Assembly (NCBI GenBank): GCA_016715065.1
Contig: JADKBN010000019.1
Coordinates: 1-64,000, forward strand
DNA length: 64,000 nt
Reading direction: 5' to 3'
From: Fibrobacterota bacterium
GTDB lineage: Bacteria; Fibrobacterota; Fibrobacteria; UBA5070
Part shown: one piece after another, positions 27,670-36,169 of the stretch
How the letters are laid out: each line of letters begins with the position of its first letter
Position numbering within the stretch: position 1 is the stretch's first letter
Made by a program: the position numbers and the translations under genes
The notes under the pieces: generated by a model
Seen by the model: only the letters and a program-made list of their open reading frames with translations
Database searches by the model: none
What the model was told of the DNA's origin: nothing

Positions 27670-30600
27670 TTTTTGCCTGTGTCGGCTTTCTGCGTGTCCT
27701 TGGGCTCCGGGGGCGCGGGCACGGGCAGCTGAGGCAGCTGGGGCACGGTGGGCACCGCAGGGGGCATCATCTGCTGCATCCGGTTGACCTGGGCTTCGAA
27801 CTGGGCGCGCGCATTGACCAACCGTTCGTCGCCGGGATTGATTTTCACGGCGCGATCCAGATGAGCCAATCCTTCCTTGAAGTCACCCTTCGATGCGTAC
27901 AGCGAGCCCAGGTCGGCTTCCAGCTGGTAGTCGTTGGGGAACCGCTTGGTTGCGGCCAACAGCACCTTGATCGACTTGTCGACGTCGTTGGCACGGCTGG
28001 CGACTTCCGCCGCGGCGCGTTCGATCATCACCTCTTCCGGCATGCGCTTGCGAGCCGCATCCAGAAGGGAATCCGCCGAGGCGAACTTGCCCAAGCTCCC
28101 GAACAGGATGGCACCCGAATACGGCGTGCGCCATTCCTTGGGCATCAACCGTTCCGAAGCGCGGATGAGCGTGAGAATCTTGCCGACGCGGTCGTCGATC
28201 CTGCGGCGGAGCTCCAGCACCCGAGCGGTGTCCTTGGAAGATCCCGCCTCCATGTCCCAGCGCTTGGCGGCATCGGCGGAAAGCATGGCCGCCTGGATGG
28301 CGATGGACGAGTAGTTGGACTCCAGTCGACGCGAATCGTCGTCCAAAAAGCCCTTCGAGAACTCGTCGCCGGCCATGCCGCGGAACCGATAGACCTTCGA
28401 GAACAGCTCCAAGGTCCGGTCGATGTCGACAGGATCCTGCTGCATGGAGTCCGTCAGGGTGTACACCATGCCCTGCATGCGGCAGTACGGGGCGAGCCCC
28501 ATCATGTTGTCTTCACCGACGGTGGCGGCGAAATGGATGGGCTTGCGCTTGGCGGACTTCTCGTTGGCCATGGCGATGTTGATCACCATGATGTCCTGTG
28601 TGGCCAGCCAGGGCTTTTGTTCCCGGGAAGGAACGGAAATCATGCGTTTGCCGATGGGAATCTCGGAGTTGGCAGGATAGGGGTTCTCCTGTCCTCCACG
28701 CTCGGAGATGTCCTTGATCTTCACGTCGGAAAACGACACGGGAACCTTGGGCTCGATGTCGCGCATCTGGCGGATGTACCAGTCGGTGTTGATCAGGGAT
28801 AGATTCACCAACCGCACGTCCGGCCTGATCCCGTAGGCGTACTGCAACGCCCACAGCGGGAACGTGTCGTTGTCGCCGTTGGTGAACAGGATTCCGTTGG
28901 GGTCGCAGGAGTTCAGCAGGTTGTATGCGTAGTCGTAGGGGATCCAGTTCAGATGACGATCGTTCTGATGCCAGTTGGAAGCACCGGCCACGACAGGCAT
29001 CATGGCCACCATCGCCATGTATCCGACAAATTTTGGCTGGGACTGCCAGCGTTTGGACTGGTCGCGCAGGCGCTGGGCGTAGAGCGCGGCGGCCATGCCG
29101 TAGAGCACCGCCACCAGCACGAAGGCCGGCGTGAAGAAGTAATCGCGTTCGCGCACTTCCATGTGGACGGGACCAGGAAACGGAGGCGGCTCGACGCCTT
29201 CGCGCTTGGCTTCCTTGGCCTGCTGCTCCCAATGGCGCAGATAGGCCACCTCGGGCCGGGTGCCGTCGGAGAAGTTCACGTACCAGAGCATTCCGAAACT
29301 GGAAAACACGTACAGTCCGGCCAACAGCACGGAAAGCTGTTTTTGGCGGGACCAACCCAATCGAAACAGCCAAAGAAGCGGCAGATGGGCCAAAAGGACA
29401 ACGGAGAGCTGCAACCAACGGTACGGAATCCAGGAAGCGATTCCGGAATAGTGGTGCCCGAAGGCCACCATCATGAAAATTCCCCAGGAAATGCTGATGA
29501 AGACTCCCGCCAGGAGGGACCAGAGGTTGCGGTTTTCGGTCCAGTCTCGCCAGAATGGACGAGCGACGTACTGGGCCAGCAAAAAGCCGGTCACCAACAT
29601 CAACACGAAGACTTGCCAGATCTTCCAGCCTTGGAAAAGAGCCAACCGTCTGCCGGAATCCTGGACATACTTGCCCGACGTTTCCTCACGAATGGAATTG
29701 ACGCCGATTGAGCTGACCAGGCTCGGGATCTTGATCCCGAACAGTTCCGTCACACGCTGGTTCTTGAACGGCGTGAATTGTTGCACCAGGTAGCCACCGT
29801 AGCCCATGTTCTCGTGCACCAAAAATTGGTTCAGCGGATTGGACCGGCGGGTCATGGAGCGCACGATCATGTTTTCCGAACCGTATTGCTTGCGCTCGAT
29901 GTATTCGCGGAACTCGCCCCAGTTGTTCAGATCGAAGGCATCGGCGAGGGAAGGCTTGTTCTTGAGGTTGTCCCACGAATTCCTGTCCGCCAACACCAAA
30001 GGCTTGCGCACTTCCGGATCGCCTTCGTCCACGATGGGGTCCAGGCTGGAACGAATGGGGATGTACAGATACATGGACCAACCAAGCAAGGCGGCCAACG
30101 AAATGATGGACGACAATTTCCATCCCTGACGATGCAGGGTGTTGTTCCTACCCAGGACAAGCACGGCAAAGAAACTCACGACCGCACAAAACAAGGCCAG
30201 CAGCGGGAAGAGTCCCGGCATATAGATCACGGACAACAACAACGTTCCGGCGATGTACAAGGGGTACATGCGGCGCTTTGACTCATCCACGAACACCACG
30301 TAGATCACCAAAATGGGGACAAACATGACCGTGAACATCGTGAAGTTCACACCCAGGTAACTCATGTAGATCACAAAGACGAGCAGACGATCGCCCCAAG
30401 GAGTGGAGCGAAGATCCGTCCATTCCAGCATCAAGTACACCGAAAGCAGCGTGAAGAACATCGCGGGGGTGTACATCTCGGCTTCCACCGAAGAAAACCA
30501 GAGTGTGTCGCAGAAGGTGGACATGAGTCCGGCCAACACACCACCCAATACAGCCACCCACACGCCGGTTTCCTGTTCCTTGCGGGACTGGAGCATGCGG

Positions 30601-30899
30601 ATGCCGCGAAACGCCGTCAAATAGGCGGTTCCGGCGATGAGTGCGGAAGCCAAACACGAAATCCAGTTGACGCGAGCCCCGATGTCGTCCCACCAGGTGA
30701 ACATCAAGATCCCCACGCGCGCGATCAGGTGATGCAGTGGCATTCCGGGGGGGTGCGGGACCGCAAGCATGTTGCCGGCGGAGATGTACTCGCCACAATC
30801 CCAGAAGCTCACGCTGGGCGACATGGTCAGCGTGTAGACCACCAGGGCGAACAGGGTCGCTCCCAGGGCTCCAAACCACTTCAACTTGCGCTCGGTCAC
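27666..30899 (-). CDS. DUF2723 membrane glycosyltransferase-like protein with TPR tail
   Basis: 1077 residues. The GTG start at 30899 overlaps the nusB stop (GTGA) and is preceded by GGAGAAG. The N-terminus is a DUF2723 (PF11028) domain: LTMSPSVSFWDCGEYISAG and HPPGMPLHHLIAR, the family signature with an acidic pair after the first helix, followed by many membrane helices. The middle part has the family motif TNGDNDTFPLWALQ. About residues 965-1035 form a TPR-like pair (FPNDYQLEADLGSLYASKGD). The tail is proline-rich. Human TMEM260, which shares this domain, is an O-mannosyltransferase, so a lumenal/periplasmic protein glycosyltransferase using a lipid-linked sugar is likely. The DPM1-like gene three positions downstream supports this. 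Confidence 0.82.
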   Translation of the reverse strand: MTERKLKWFGALGATLFALVVYTLTMSPSVSFWDCGEYISAGNMLAVPHPPGMPLHHLIARVGILMFTWWDDIGARVNWISCLASALIAGTAYLTAFRGIRMLQSRKEQETGVWVAVLGGVLAGLMSTFCDTLWFSSVEAEMYTPAMFFTLLSVYLMLEWTDLRSTPWGDRLLVFVIYMSYLGVNFTMFTVMFVPILVIYVVFVDESKRRMYPLYIAGTLLLSVIYMPGLFPLLALFCAVVSFFAVLVLGRNNTLHRQGWKLSSIISLAALLGWSMYLYIPIRSSLDPIVDEGDPEVRKPLVLADRNSWDNLKNKPSLADAFDLNNWGEFREYIERKQYGSENMIVRSMTRRSNPLNQFLVHENMGYGGYLVQQFTPFKNQRVTELFGIKIPSLVSSIGVNSIREETSGKYVQDSGRRLALFQGWKIWQVFVLMLVTGFLLAQYVARPFWRDWTENRNLWSLLAGVFISISWGIFMMVAFGHHYSGIASWIPYRWLQLSVVLLAHLPLLWLFRLGWSRQKQLSVLLAGLYVFSSFGMLWYVNFSDGTRPEVAYLRHWEQQAKEAKREGVEPPPFPGPVHMEVRERDYFFTPAFVLVAVLYGMAAALYAQRLRDQSKRWQSQPKFVGYMAMVAMMPVVAGASNWHQNDRHLNWIPYDYAYNLLNSCDPNGILFTNGDNDTFPLWALQYAYGIRPDVRLVNLSLINTDWYIRQMRDIEPKVPVSFSDVKIKDISERGGQENPYPANSEIPIGKRMISVPSREQKPWLATQDIMVINIAMANEKSAKRKPIHFAATVGEDNMMGLAPYCRMQGMVYTLTDSMQQDPVDIDRTLELFSKVYRFRGMAGDEFSKGFLDDDSRRLESNYSSIAIQAAMLSADAAKRWDMEAGSSKDTARVLELRRRIDDRVGKILTLIRASERLMPKEWRTPYSGAILFGSLGKFASADSLLDAARKRMPEEVMIERAAAEVASRANDVDKSIKVLLAATKRFPNDYQLEADLGSLYASKGDFKEGLAHLDRAVKINPGDERLVNARAQFEAQVNRMQQMMPPAVPTVPQLPQLPVPAPPEPKDTQKADTGKK

Positions 30900-31330
30900 G
30901 TTGCTTCTCCTTTGCTGGGGTGCGATTCACCCCGGACGATGCGGGCGATGGGATCTAGGACACCGTTGACGAATCCGCCGGATTTGACGGTCGAATAACT
31001 TTTGGCCAGCTCGATGGCCTCGTTGATGACGAGCTTCATAGGGGATTGGGGCACCTTCGCCAGTTCGGCGATGGCAAGCCGAAGGATGCACGAATCGATC
31101 AAGGCGAACCGATTGGGATCCCAGTTGCGGGCGTGTTTTTCCAGCAAGTCGGAGGTGAAACCCATGGTTTCCAATGCGTATTCCACCAGTCGGACGGCGA
31201 ACGCGCGATCTTCCGGGGTGGGTTGGAAGAACACCAACGCCTCGGGAAGGACCTGGTCGATGCTTTCGCCACGCACTTCCATCTGGTAAAGCAGATGCAG
31301 TGCGAGCTCTCTTCCTCCGCGTCCGCTCAT
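30896..31330 (-). CDS. nusB: transcription antitermination factor NusB
   Basis: 144 residues. All-helical RNA-binding protein that works with NusE (S10) at boxA in rRNA antitermination. Family sequence is clear: GRELALHLLYQMEV at the N-terminus, ALIDSCILRLAIAEL and VINEAIELAKSYSTVKSGGFVNGVLD at the C-terminus. The start at 31330 is chosen because it overlaps the ribH stop as ATGA. The open frame extends ten codons further upstream but that would bury it in ribH. ribH-nusB is a very common pairing. Confidence 0.95.
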   Translation of the reverse strand: MSGRGGRELALHLLYQMEVRGESIDQVLPEALVFFQPTPEDRAFAVRLVEYALETMGFTSDLLEKHARNWDPNRFALIDSCILRLAIAELAKVPQSPMKLVINEAIELAKSYSTVKSGGFVNGVLDPIARIVRGESHPSKGEAT

Positions 31331-31797
31331 GCCTCGCCGATCTTCCGGTAGAGATCGCACAGTTCCAAGGCGGAAAGCGCCGCTTCCCAGCCTTTGTTGC
31401 CGGCCTTGCCGCCAGCGCGTTGCTGGGCCTGCTCCAGGTCTTCCGTGGTGAGCACGGCGAACACCACCGGCACATTCGCCTCGTAAGCCAATTGCCCCAA
31501 CGCACGGGTGGTTCCGGATACGACCTGGTCGAAATGGGGAGTCTCACCGCGGATCACGCAACCCAGGGCGATCACGGCGGAATACTTCATGGAGTCCACG
31601 CAACGGCGCGCCACGGCACCGATCTCCCAGGCGCCGGGAACGCGGATGACCACGATCTGGTCGTCGGCCACGCCATGGCGCACCAGACCGTCGCGGGCGC
31701 CTTCCACCAAGGGGTCCACCACCAGGGAATTGAAACGCGAAGCGACCAGAGCCACCGGCTTGGACGGCGCGACGAACGACCCATCGATGCTTCGCAT
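31327..31797 (-). CDS. ribH: 6,7-dimethyl-8-ribityllumazine synthase
   Basis: 156 residues. Penultimate riboflavin step: condenses the ribityl-aminouracil with dihydroxybutanone phosphate. Diagnostic motifs are ASRFNSLVVD, GAWEIG, the catalytic region ALGCVIRGETPHFDQV, and PVVFAVLTTEDLEQAQQR with GNKGWEAA. A CGGAGG ribosome site precedes ATG. First gene of a seven-gene overlapping operon. No other rib genes are in the window. Confidence 0.96.
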   Translation of the reverse strand: MRSIDGSFVAPSKPVALVASRFNSLVVDPLVEGARDGLVRHGVADDQIVVIRVPGAWEIGAVARRCVDSMKYSAVIALGCVIRGETPHFDQVVSGTTRALGQLAYEANVPVVFAVLTTEDLEQAQQRAGGKAGNKGWEAALSALELCDLYRKIGEA

Positions 31798-31827
31798 ATA
31801 GAGACCTCCGGAAACGAAAGACAGGAC

Positions 31828-31855
31828 AATCTAGCAAGGGTTCTCCAGACTCCAA
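31828..31855 (-). promoter_or_regulatory. candidate sigma70-type promoter for the ribH operon
   Basis: On the minus strand, TTGGAG, a 16-base spacer and TAGATT form a plausible -35/-10 pair. TGC directly before the -10 makes it an extended -10. It lies 31 bases before the ribH start, in the 89-base divergent gap to rsmE. Confidence 0.35.
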
Positions 31856-31886
31856 TCCGGGGCCTACACCTTTACATTTCAGTGAC

Positions 31887-32585
31887 ATGACCAGAACCTA
31901 CGACGAAACATGGATCTACCACCCCCGCGCCCAGGCCGGAAGCCTCCTGGAGCTGGACGATTCAGAATCCGGACACCTCGTGCGGGTGCTTCGCTTGGCC
32001 GCCCAAACCCGATGCACGGTCACCGACGGGCACGGACAAGTCCTGAACGCCCTCTTGGAAGAGGCCCATCCTCGCCATGCCCGACTGCAATGTCTTGATG
32101 TGGCCCAGGTGTTGCCCCAGCCCCAATTGGCCTTGGCGCAGGCCGTCCTGAAGAACCGCGGACTGGAGGAAGTGGTCGATTTGTGTTGCCAGACACCCCT
32201 GCGAAGCCTGCAACCGCTGTGGACCGATCATGTCCAGGTGGCCAGAAACCGCGACATCGAGCACCAGGTCCAACGCCTCCAAGCCAAGGCGATCGCCGCC
32301 TTGCAGCAGTCCAAACAGGCGTGGCTCTGCGAAATCCCCGCGCCGGTTGGGTTGGATTCCTGGCTTTCCGCTCGGCCAGCCGATGAGACCGTGGCCGTGT
32401 GCGACGCCTCCGGTAAACCGACAACGTTGGAAGGGCAAGCAACCCTGGTGGTTGGTCCGGAAGGTGGATTTTCCAGCCGGGAGTACGCCTTGTTCCAGGA
32501 GCGAGGCATCCTGATGGTTTCCTTGGGGGCATCCCGACTGAGAGCGACCGCCGCCGGATTCTGGGCGTTGGGCCGACTGGGCTGA
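31887..32585 (+). CDS. rsmE: 16S rRNA m3U1498 methyltransferase (RsmE family)
   Basis: 232 residues. SPOUT-class methylase that modifies U1498 of 16S rRNA using S-adenosylmethionine. The C-terminal knot has the family signature VVGPEGGFSSREYALF followed by LGASRLRATAAGF. The N-terminal PUA-like part contains SGHLVRVLRL. Divergent from ribH with an 89-base gap. The 3' end faces the chemosensory cluster only 42 bases away. Confidence 0.92.
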   Translation: MTRTYDETWIYHPRAQAGSLLELDDSESGHLVRVLRLAAQTRCTVTDGHGQVLNALLEEAHPRHARLQCLDVAQVLPQPQLALAQAVLKNRGLEEVVDLCCQTPLRSLQPLWTDHVQVARNRDIEHQVQRLQAKAIAALQQSKQAWLCEIPAPVGLDSWLSARPADETVAVCDASGKPTTLEGQATLVVGPEGGFSSREYALFQERGILMVSLGASRLRATAAGFWALGRLG

Positions 32586-32627
32586 ATCTCTTTGGAAATC
32601 GTCCCCGACACTCGCTGCGGGGGTTGT

Positions 32628-33563
32628 TTACCCAGGGTGGATCGGAAGATCGATTTCCAGAAGCAAGCCCTTTTCGTCCGAGGGATGGCTCCAGGAAAGC
32701 GCCCCGCCACAGGATTCCGCCATCGCCTTGGCGAACAGAATTCCCATTCCTGTCGAGATCTGCTGGGTCTCTCCGGCCAGCAGGGCACCAGACAAAATCT
32801 GCACATCCGACACCGGCGGGCCGTCGTCCAGGCAGGTCAGGCGAACCTTGCCCTCCGTCACCTCGCCGCAGGAAATTTCCACCGTGCCACCGGAAGGCAT
32901 CGCCGCCTGCCAGTGCGAATACAGGTTGGCCAACAATTGTTCAAGGGCGGTACGTTCCATCGCCACCATGGGCTCGGGTCCGCTCTTCACCCCGGCCACC
33001 GTCGTTCGCAAACCTCCGCCCATGCACCGCTCGACACGTTCCAAAGTGTCGCGCAAGGGACAAGCACGGGGGGAATCCGAGGTGGAGTGGAGTCTGCCGC
33101 GCATGGCCTGCAGCATGGCCAGGCGATTGACCTCCATCAGTCCTTGGATCTGTTGGGGGCGCAAGTATCCGGTGGAACAATCGCGGGCCCATCGGATCCG
33201 TCGGAAGCCCAGCTCGATGCGAGCTTGCAGTTCGAGCAGGTCGTAGGGCTTGGAAACATGGTCGTCGGCGCCGACATTCATGGCGGCGGCGGCGTCAGCG
33301 CCTTTCGATTTGGAGGTCAGAAGGATGATATGGACATGCCGCAACCCAACGCTGTCGCGCACCTGCCGACAAACCTCCAAGCCATCCAGGACGGGCATCA
33401 TCCAATCCAGGATCGCCAGCGAGGGGCCATCCGGGTCCAATAATTTGGCCAACGCTTCTTGTCCGTTGCCCGCCGATTCCACTTGGTAACCCCACTTCTG
33501 GAGCACGGCTTGCAACATGACCCGCGAGATCCGGTCGTCTTCGGCCAGCAGGATTTTCTTCAT
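32628..33563 (-). CDS. receiver protein with a C-terminal degenerate histidine-kinase ATPase
   Basis: 311 residues. Receiver domain 1-120 with acidic pocket (E8, D9, D10), phosphoacceptor D53 in ILDWMMP and K105 in VSKP. Residues 165-308 look like a GHKL ATPase: a weak N-box (ALEQLLANLYSHWQA), CLDDGPP (G1-like) and TGMGILFAKAMAESCGG (G2-like). No phosphorylatable His/DHp helix is visible, so it is not a conventional kinase. It may be a response regulator whose ATPase-like module binds nucleotide or a partner. Its ATG overlaps the cheB stop (ATGA), and it is the last gene of chemosensory cluster A. Confidence 0.75.
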   Translation of the reverse strand: MKKILLAEDDRISRVMLQAVLQKWGYQVESAGNGQEALAKLLDPDGPSLAILDWMMPVLDGLEVCRQVRDSVGLRHVHIILLTSKSKGADAAAAMNVGADDHVSKPYDLLELQARIELGFRRIRWARDCSTGYLRPQQIQGLMEVNRLAMLQAMRGRLHSTSDSPRACPLRDTLERVERCMGGGLRTTVAGVKSGPEPMVAMERTALEQLLANLYSHWQAAMPSGGTVEISCGEVTEGKVRLTCLDDGPPVSDVQILSGALLAGETQQISTGMGILFAKAMAESCGGALSWSHPSDEKGLLLEIDLPIHPG

Positions 33564-34612
33564 GGCGTTTCCTCCGCGACCAACCGCAGCACCTTGGCGG
33601 GAATCTCGTTGAGCGCCAGCACATGTTCGGCGGCCCCCAGTGCAACGGCCTCTCCCGGCATGCCCCAGACCACCGAGGTGGCCCGGTCCTGCGCGATGGT
33701 CCGCGCCCCTTTTTCCTTCATGGCCAGCAAACCAGCCGCGCCATCGGCGCCCATGCCGGTGAGGATCACTCCCACCGCGTTGGCCCCTGCGAATTGGGCC
33801 ATCGACTCGAACAGCTCATCCACCGCGGGCCTTTGGTAGTGGCGGCGTTCTCCTTGATGGAGCTCCACCCGGTACTGGGCACCGCTGCGTCGCAACACCA
33901 TGTGGTAGTTGCCGGGGGCCAACAGGGCGATGCCGGGGTTCACCAGGTCGCCATGCTTGGCTTCCCTCACCTCCATCTGACAATCTCTGTCAAGACGTTC
34001 CGCGAACGATTTCGTGAAGCCCGGAGGCATGTGCTGGACCAGCACGATGGGCGGGCACAGCGCGGGAAACGGGCGCAAGAACGCCTCGATGGCCGCCGTT
34101 CCTCCTGTGGATGCGCCCACCGCCACGATCTTGGTGGTGGTGCGAAGCACGGTGGATTTCAGGATCGCAGGCTTGGACGGCGCCTCCTTGGAGGGCCGGC
34201 GCATGGTCACTTCCGAGGCCGCCAGGATCATCTCCATAAGGATAGGGACCACCTCGGAAACGGTATACGCCGCTCCTGGTTTGCACAGCACGTCCAGAGC
34301 CCCGATGTCCAGGGCCTCCAGGGCCATCCGGCTTCCTTCGGGCGTGATGGAACTCACCACGATGGTGGCCACGGGATGGTGCTCCATGATCTTGCGCAGG
34401 AACGTGAGCCCATCCATGCGTGGCATTTCCAGGTCCAGGGTCATCACGTCTGGAGAAAGCCGAAGGATCTTGTCGCGAGCGACATACGGGTCGGGGGCGA
34501 CTCCCACCACCTCGATTCGCGGGTGTTTGGATAGCTCGCGCACCAGCACTTCCCGCACCACGGCGGAATCGTCAACCACCAAGACCTTGACTTTTTTTAC
34601 GACTCCGCTCAT
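33560..34612 (-). CDS. cheB: chemotaxis methylesterase/glutaminase CheB
   Basis: 350 residues. Response-regulated enzyme that removes methyl groups from receptor glutamates and deamidates receptor glutamines. Receiver 1-125 with D60 (TLDLEMPRMDG). Catalytic domain from about 160 with Ser168 (GASTGG), His194 (QHMPPGF) and Asp290 (TGMGADG), the complete triad. ATG overlaps the stop of the cheX-like gene and its stop overlaps the next start, both as ATGA. It opposes the CheR encoded nearby, so cluster A has an intact adaptation pair. Confidence 0.95.
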   Translation of the reverse strand: MSGVVKKVKVLVVDDSAVVREVLVRELSKHPRIEVVGVAPDPYVARDKILRLSPDVMTLDLEMPRMDGLTFLRKIMEHHPVATIVVSSITPEGSRMALEALDIGALDVLCKPGAAYTVSEVVPILMEMILAASEVTMRRPSKEAPSKPAILKSTVLRTTTKIVAVGASTGGTAAIEAFLRPFPALCPPIVLVQHMPPGFTKSFAERLDRDCQMEVREAKHGDLVNPGIALLAPGNYHMVLRRSGAQYRVELHQGERRHYQRPAVDELFESMAQFAGANAVGVILTGMGADGAAGLLAMKEKGARTIAQDRATSVVWGMPGEAVALGAAEHVLALNEIPAKVLRLVAEETP

Positions 34613-35064
34613 GAGCCGGAGCCTACCCAAAACAACATGGGCAATCCCTCCGCCACCAGCCAAAATCCACCATTCGAATCGTCCGCCAAGTTCGCCTGGT
34701 CGGCGGGATGAGGGATTCCCAGCTGGAAGACCGGACCCGGGCCCCAGGCTTCGGTCAGGCAATTTCCCAGCACCATGTTCAGCACCTCCCCCAAGGCGTC
34801 GCGTTGCTGGGTATGGGCCTTCGGGTTGTCTTCTTCCACCCCCAGCATGTTGGCGGCCAGCACCACCAGCAAAGCCGTATCCGACCACACCCGGATCGTT
34901 CCCGAAGACGCGTCACCTTCCCACGACATTTCGATTCCCACCGGATCCCAATCTTCGTTCGGACGCTTCGCAGAATCTGTCATAGGATCGGAAAAGAAGA
35001 ACGCGGCTTCTTCCAGGATCCTCTGGGACACGGCTTCCAGCGCCTCGCGCATTTCGTCGCTCAT
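34609..35064 (-). CDS. CheX-like CheY-P phosphatase
   Basis: 151 residues. The central helix carries LGEVLNMVLGN, matching the ExxN catalytic signature of CheX/CheC-type phosphatases (E93, N96). Size and single-motif layout resemble CheX rather than CheC, which usually has two motifs. Expected to hydrolyse the acyl phosphate on a CheY. Sits between cheY and cheB, overlapping both by ATGA. The N-terminal 60 residues are poorly conserved, so the family call is good but not certain. Confidence 0.75.
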   Translation of the reverse strand: MSDEMREALEAVSQRILEEAAFFFSDPMTDSAKRPNEDWDPVGIEMSWEGDASSGTIRVWSDTALLVVLAANMLGVEEDNPKAHTQQRDALGEVLNMVLGNCLTEAWGPGPVFQLGIPHPADQANLADDSNGGFWLVAEGLPMLFWVGSGS

Positions 35065-35444
35065 TTCCAGTCCCCCAGCACCTTGTGGAGAAGGTCCCGG
35101 ATTTCTTCCGGCCTGCACGGCTTGCGCAGGTAGCCCGCGATCCCCGCCTCCTGCAGGCTTTGGATGCGCGTGCTGCTCCCTTCGGTGGAGATCACCGCCA
35201 CGGGGATGTCCTTGAGGCTGGGATCGGCCTTCATGGCCGCCAGGAGTTCCACGCCGCCCATGTTGGGCATGTTGATGTCGGTGAGAACCATGTCCACCCA
35301 AACCGACTTGAGTTTCGCCAGAGCTTCCCTGCCATCGGATGCCTGGAACACTTCCTCCATCGGAAGCTTGGCCATCTGGAACGCCTTGAGAAGGGCTCCG
35401 CGGATGGTTTCGCTGTCGTCCACCAATAGGACCGTGTATCCCAT
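35061..35444 (-). CDS. cheY: single-domain response regulator CheY
   Basis: 127 residues, receiver only. Acidic pair D9-D10, phosphoacceptor D56 in LTDINMPNMGG, switch Ser/Thr in VISTEG and Lys in YLRKP. AAAGGAG before ATG gives a strong ribosome site, which fits a translational restart after the 242-base gap holding an inverted repeat. Likely the output regulator of cluster A. Whether it acts on a flagellar motor or on pili is not shown by this window. Confidence 0.92.
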   Translation of the reverse strand: MGYTVLLVDDSETIRGALLKAFQMAKLPMEEVFQASDGREALAKLKSVWVDMVLTDINMPNMGGVELLAAMKADPSLKDIPVAVISTEGSSTRIQSLQEAGIAGYLRKPCRPEEIRDLLHKVLGDWK

Positions 35445-35502
35445 CTATTGCTCCTTTCGCTTGGCCAGCGACGACATCCAACAGCGACTTGCAAGATCCC
35501 GC

Positions 35503-35653
35503 TCATCCTGAGGAGCCGACTGCAAGGAGGCGTCTCGAAGGGTGGGCGGGATTCTGAAATAGGATGGAATCTGTCGAAAATGGTGTTCAATCCCTTCGCA
35601 TTTCCTCTCCGCTTCGCCCTTCGAGACGGCCCTGCGGGCCTCCTCAGGACGAA
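35503..35653. repeat. REP-like inverted repeat between cheD and cheY
   Basis: The gap holds two arms in inverted orientation. Left arm 35503-35542 has CCTGAGGAG and CGTCTCGAAGGG. Right arm 35617-35653 has CCCTTCGAGACG and CTCCTCAGGA. About 75 bases separate them. Such CTGAGGA/TCTCGAAGG palindromes resemble REP or BIME elements dispersed in many bacterial genomes, usually mobilised by a REP-associated transposase. Transcribed with the cluster, it could form a long hairpin between cheD and cheY. Confidence 0.65.
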
Positions 35654-35686
35654 CGGAAACCTTAACGGATCGATCGATCGTTCTGT

Positions 35687-36169
35687 TCATAGTTCGGTGA
35701 CCTCGCCGCGGCTGGTGAACCAGGTTCGTCCGGTCGCCACCTCCAAAAAAAGTGTGCGAGGCCGGTTCCCTTCCACGTTCTCGGCGGCGATCAAAACGCC
35801 GTTCTTCCAAAAAAGCTTGCGCGCGATCACCACGTTGCGCGCTCCGATATCCAAGCTTTGGACGCTTTCGATCACCCGTGCTCCACCGGCGATCACCACG
35901 CGCAGGCGTTCCTTGGTGGCGCCCAGCCCGTAGGCCTCCTTGAAGAAGGCCGGAATGCCCGTATCGCCGAACATGAACGGATTGTCCGCCGCCTTGACAG
36001 GATCCAGCGTCCCGGTGGGCAGCATGTAATGGAGGATTCCGCCCACCAGGGCCACCGGATCATGGATGGCCACTCCCACGCAGGACCCCAAGGCGTGCGT
36101 GACCAGAAGGTCGCCAGCACTTTTTGTCAAGAATCGCTCCGAGATCCCGATCGTCCTTCGTTCCGTCAC
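35687..36169 (-). CDS. cheD: chemoreceptor glutamine deamidase CheD
   Basis: 160 residues. Deamidates receptor glutamines and is controlled by CheC/CheX-type phosphatases in other bacteria. The catalytic triad is complete: Thr24, Cys30 in THALGSCVGV and His47 in LHYMLP, matching the spacing known from the Thermotoga enzyme. Further family motifs are VVIAGGARV, GARNVV and NRPRTLFLEVATG. ATG overlaps the cheR stop (ATGA). This is the active paralog. The second CheD copy in the cluster has lost key residues. Confidence 0.93.
   Translation of the reverse strand: MTERRTIGISERFLTKSAGDLLVTHALGSCVGVAIHDPVALVGGILHYMLPTGTLDPVKAADNPFMFGDTGIPAFFKEAYGLGATKERLRVVIAGGARVIESVQSLDIGARNVVIARKLFWKNGVLIAAENVEGNRPRTLFLEVATGRTWFTSRGEVTEL

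Noticed and set aside
32603..32630. Terminator between rsmE and the receiver-ATPase gene
   Set aside because: Only a 5-base-pair stem (CCCCG with CGGGG) with a 10-base loop and a weak T-rich tail. Too weak to call.
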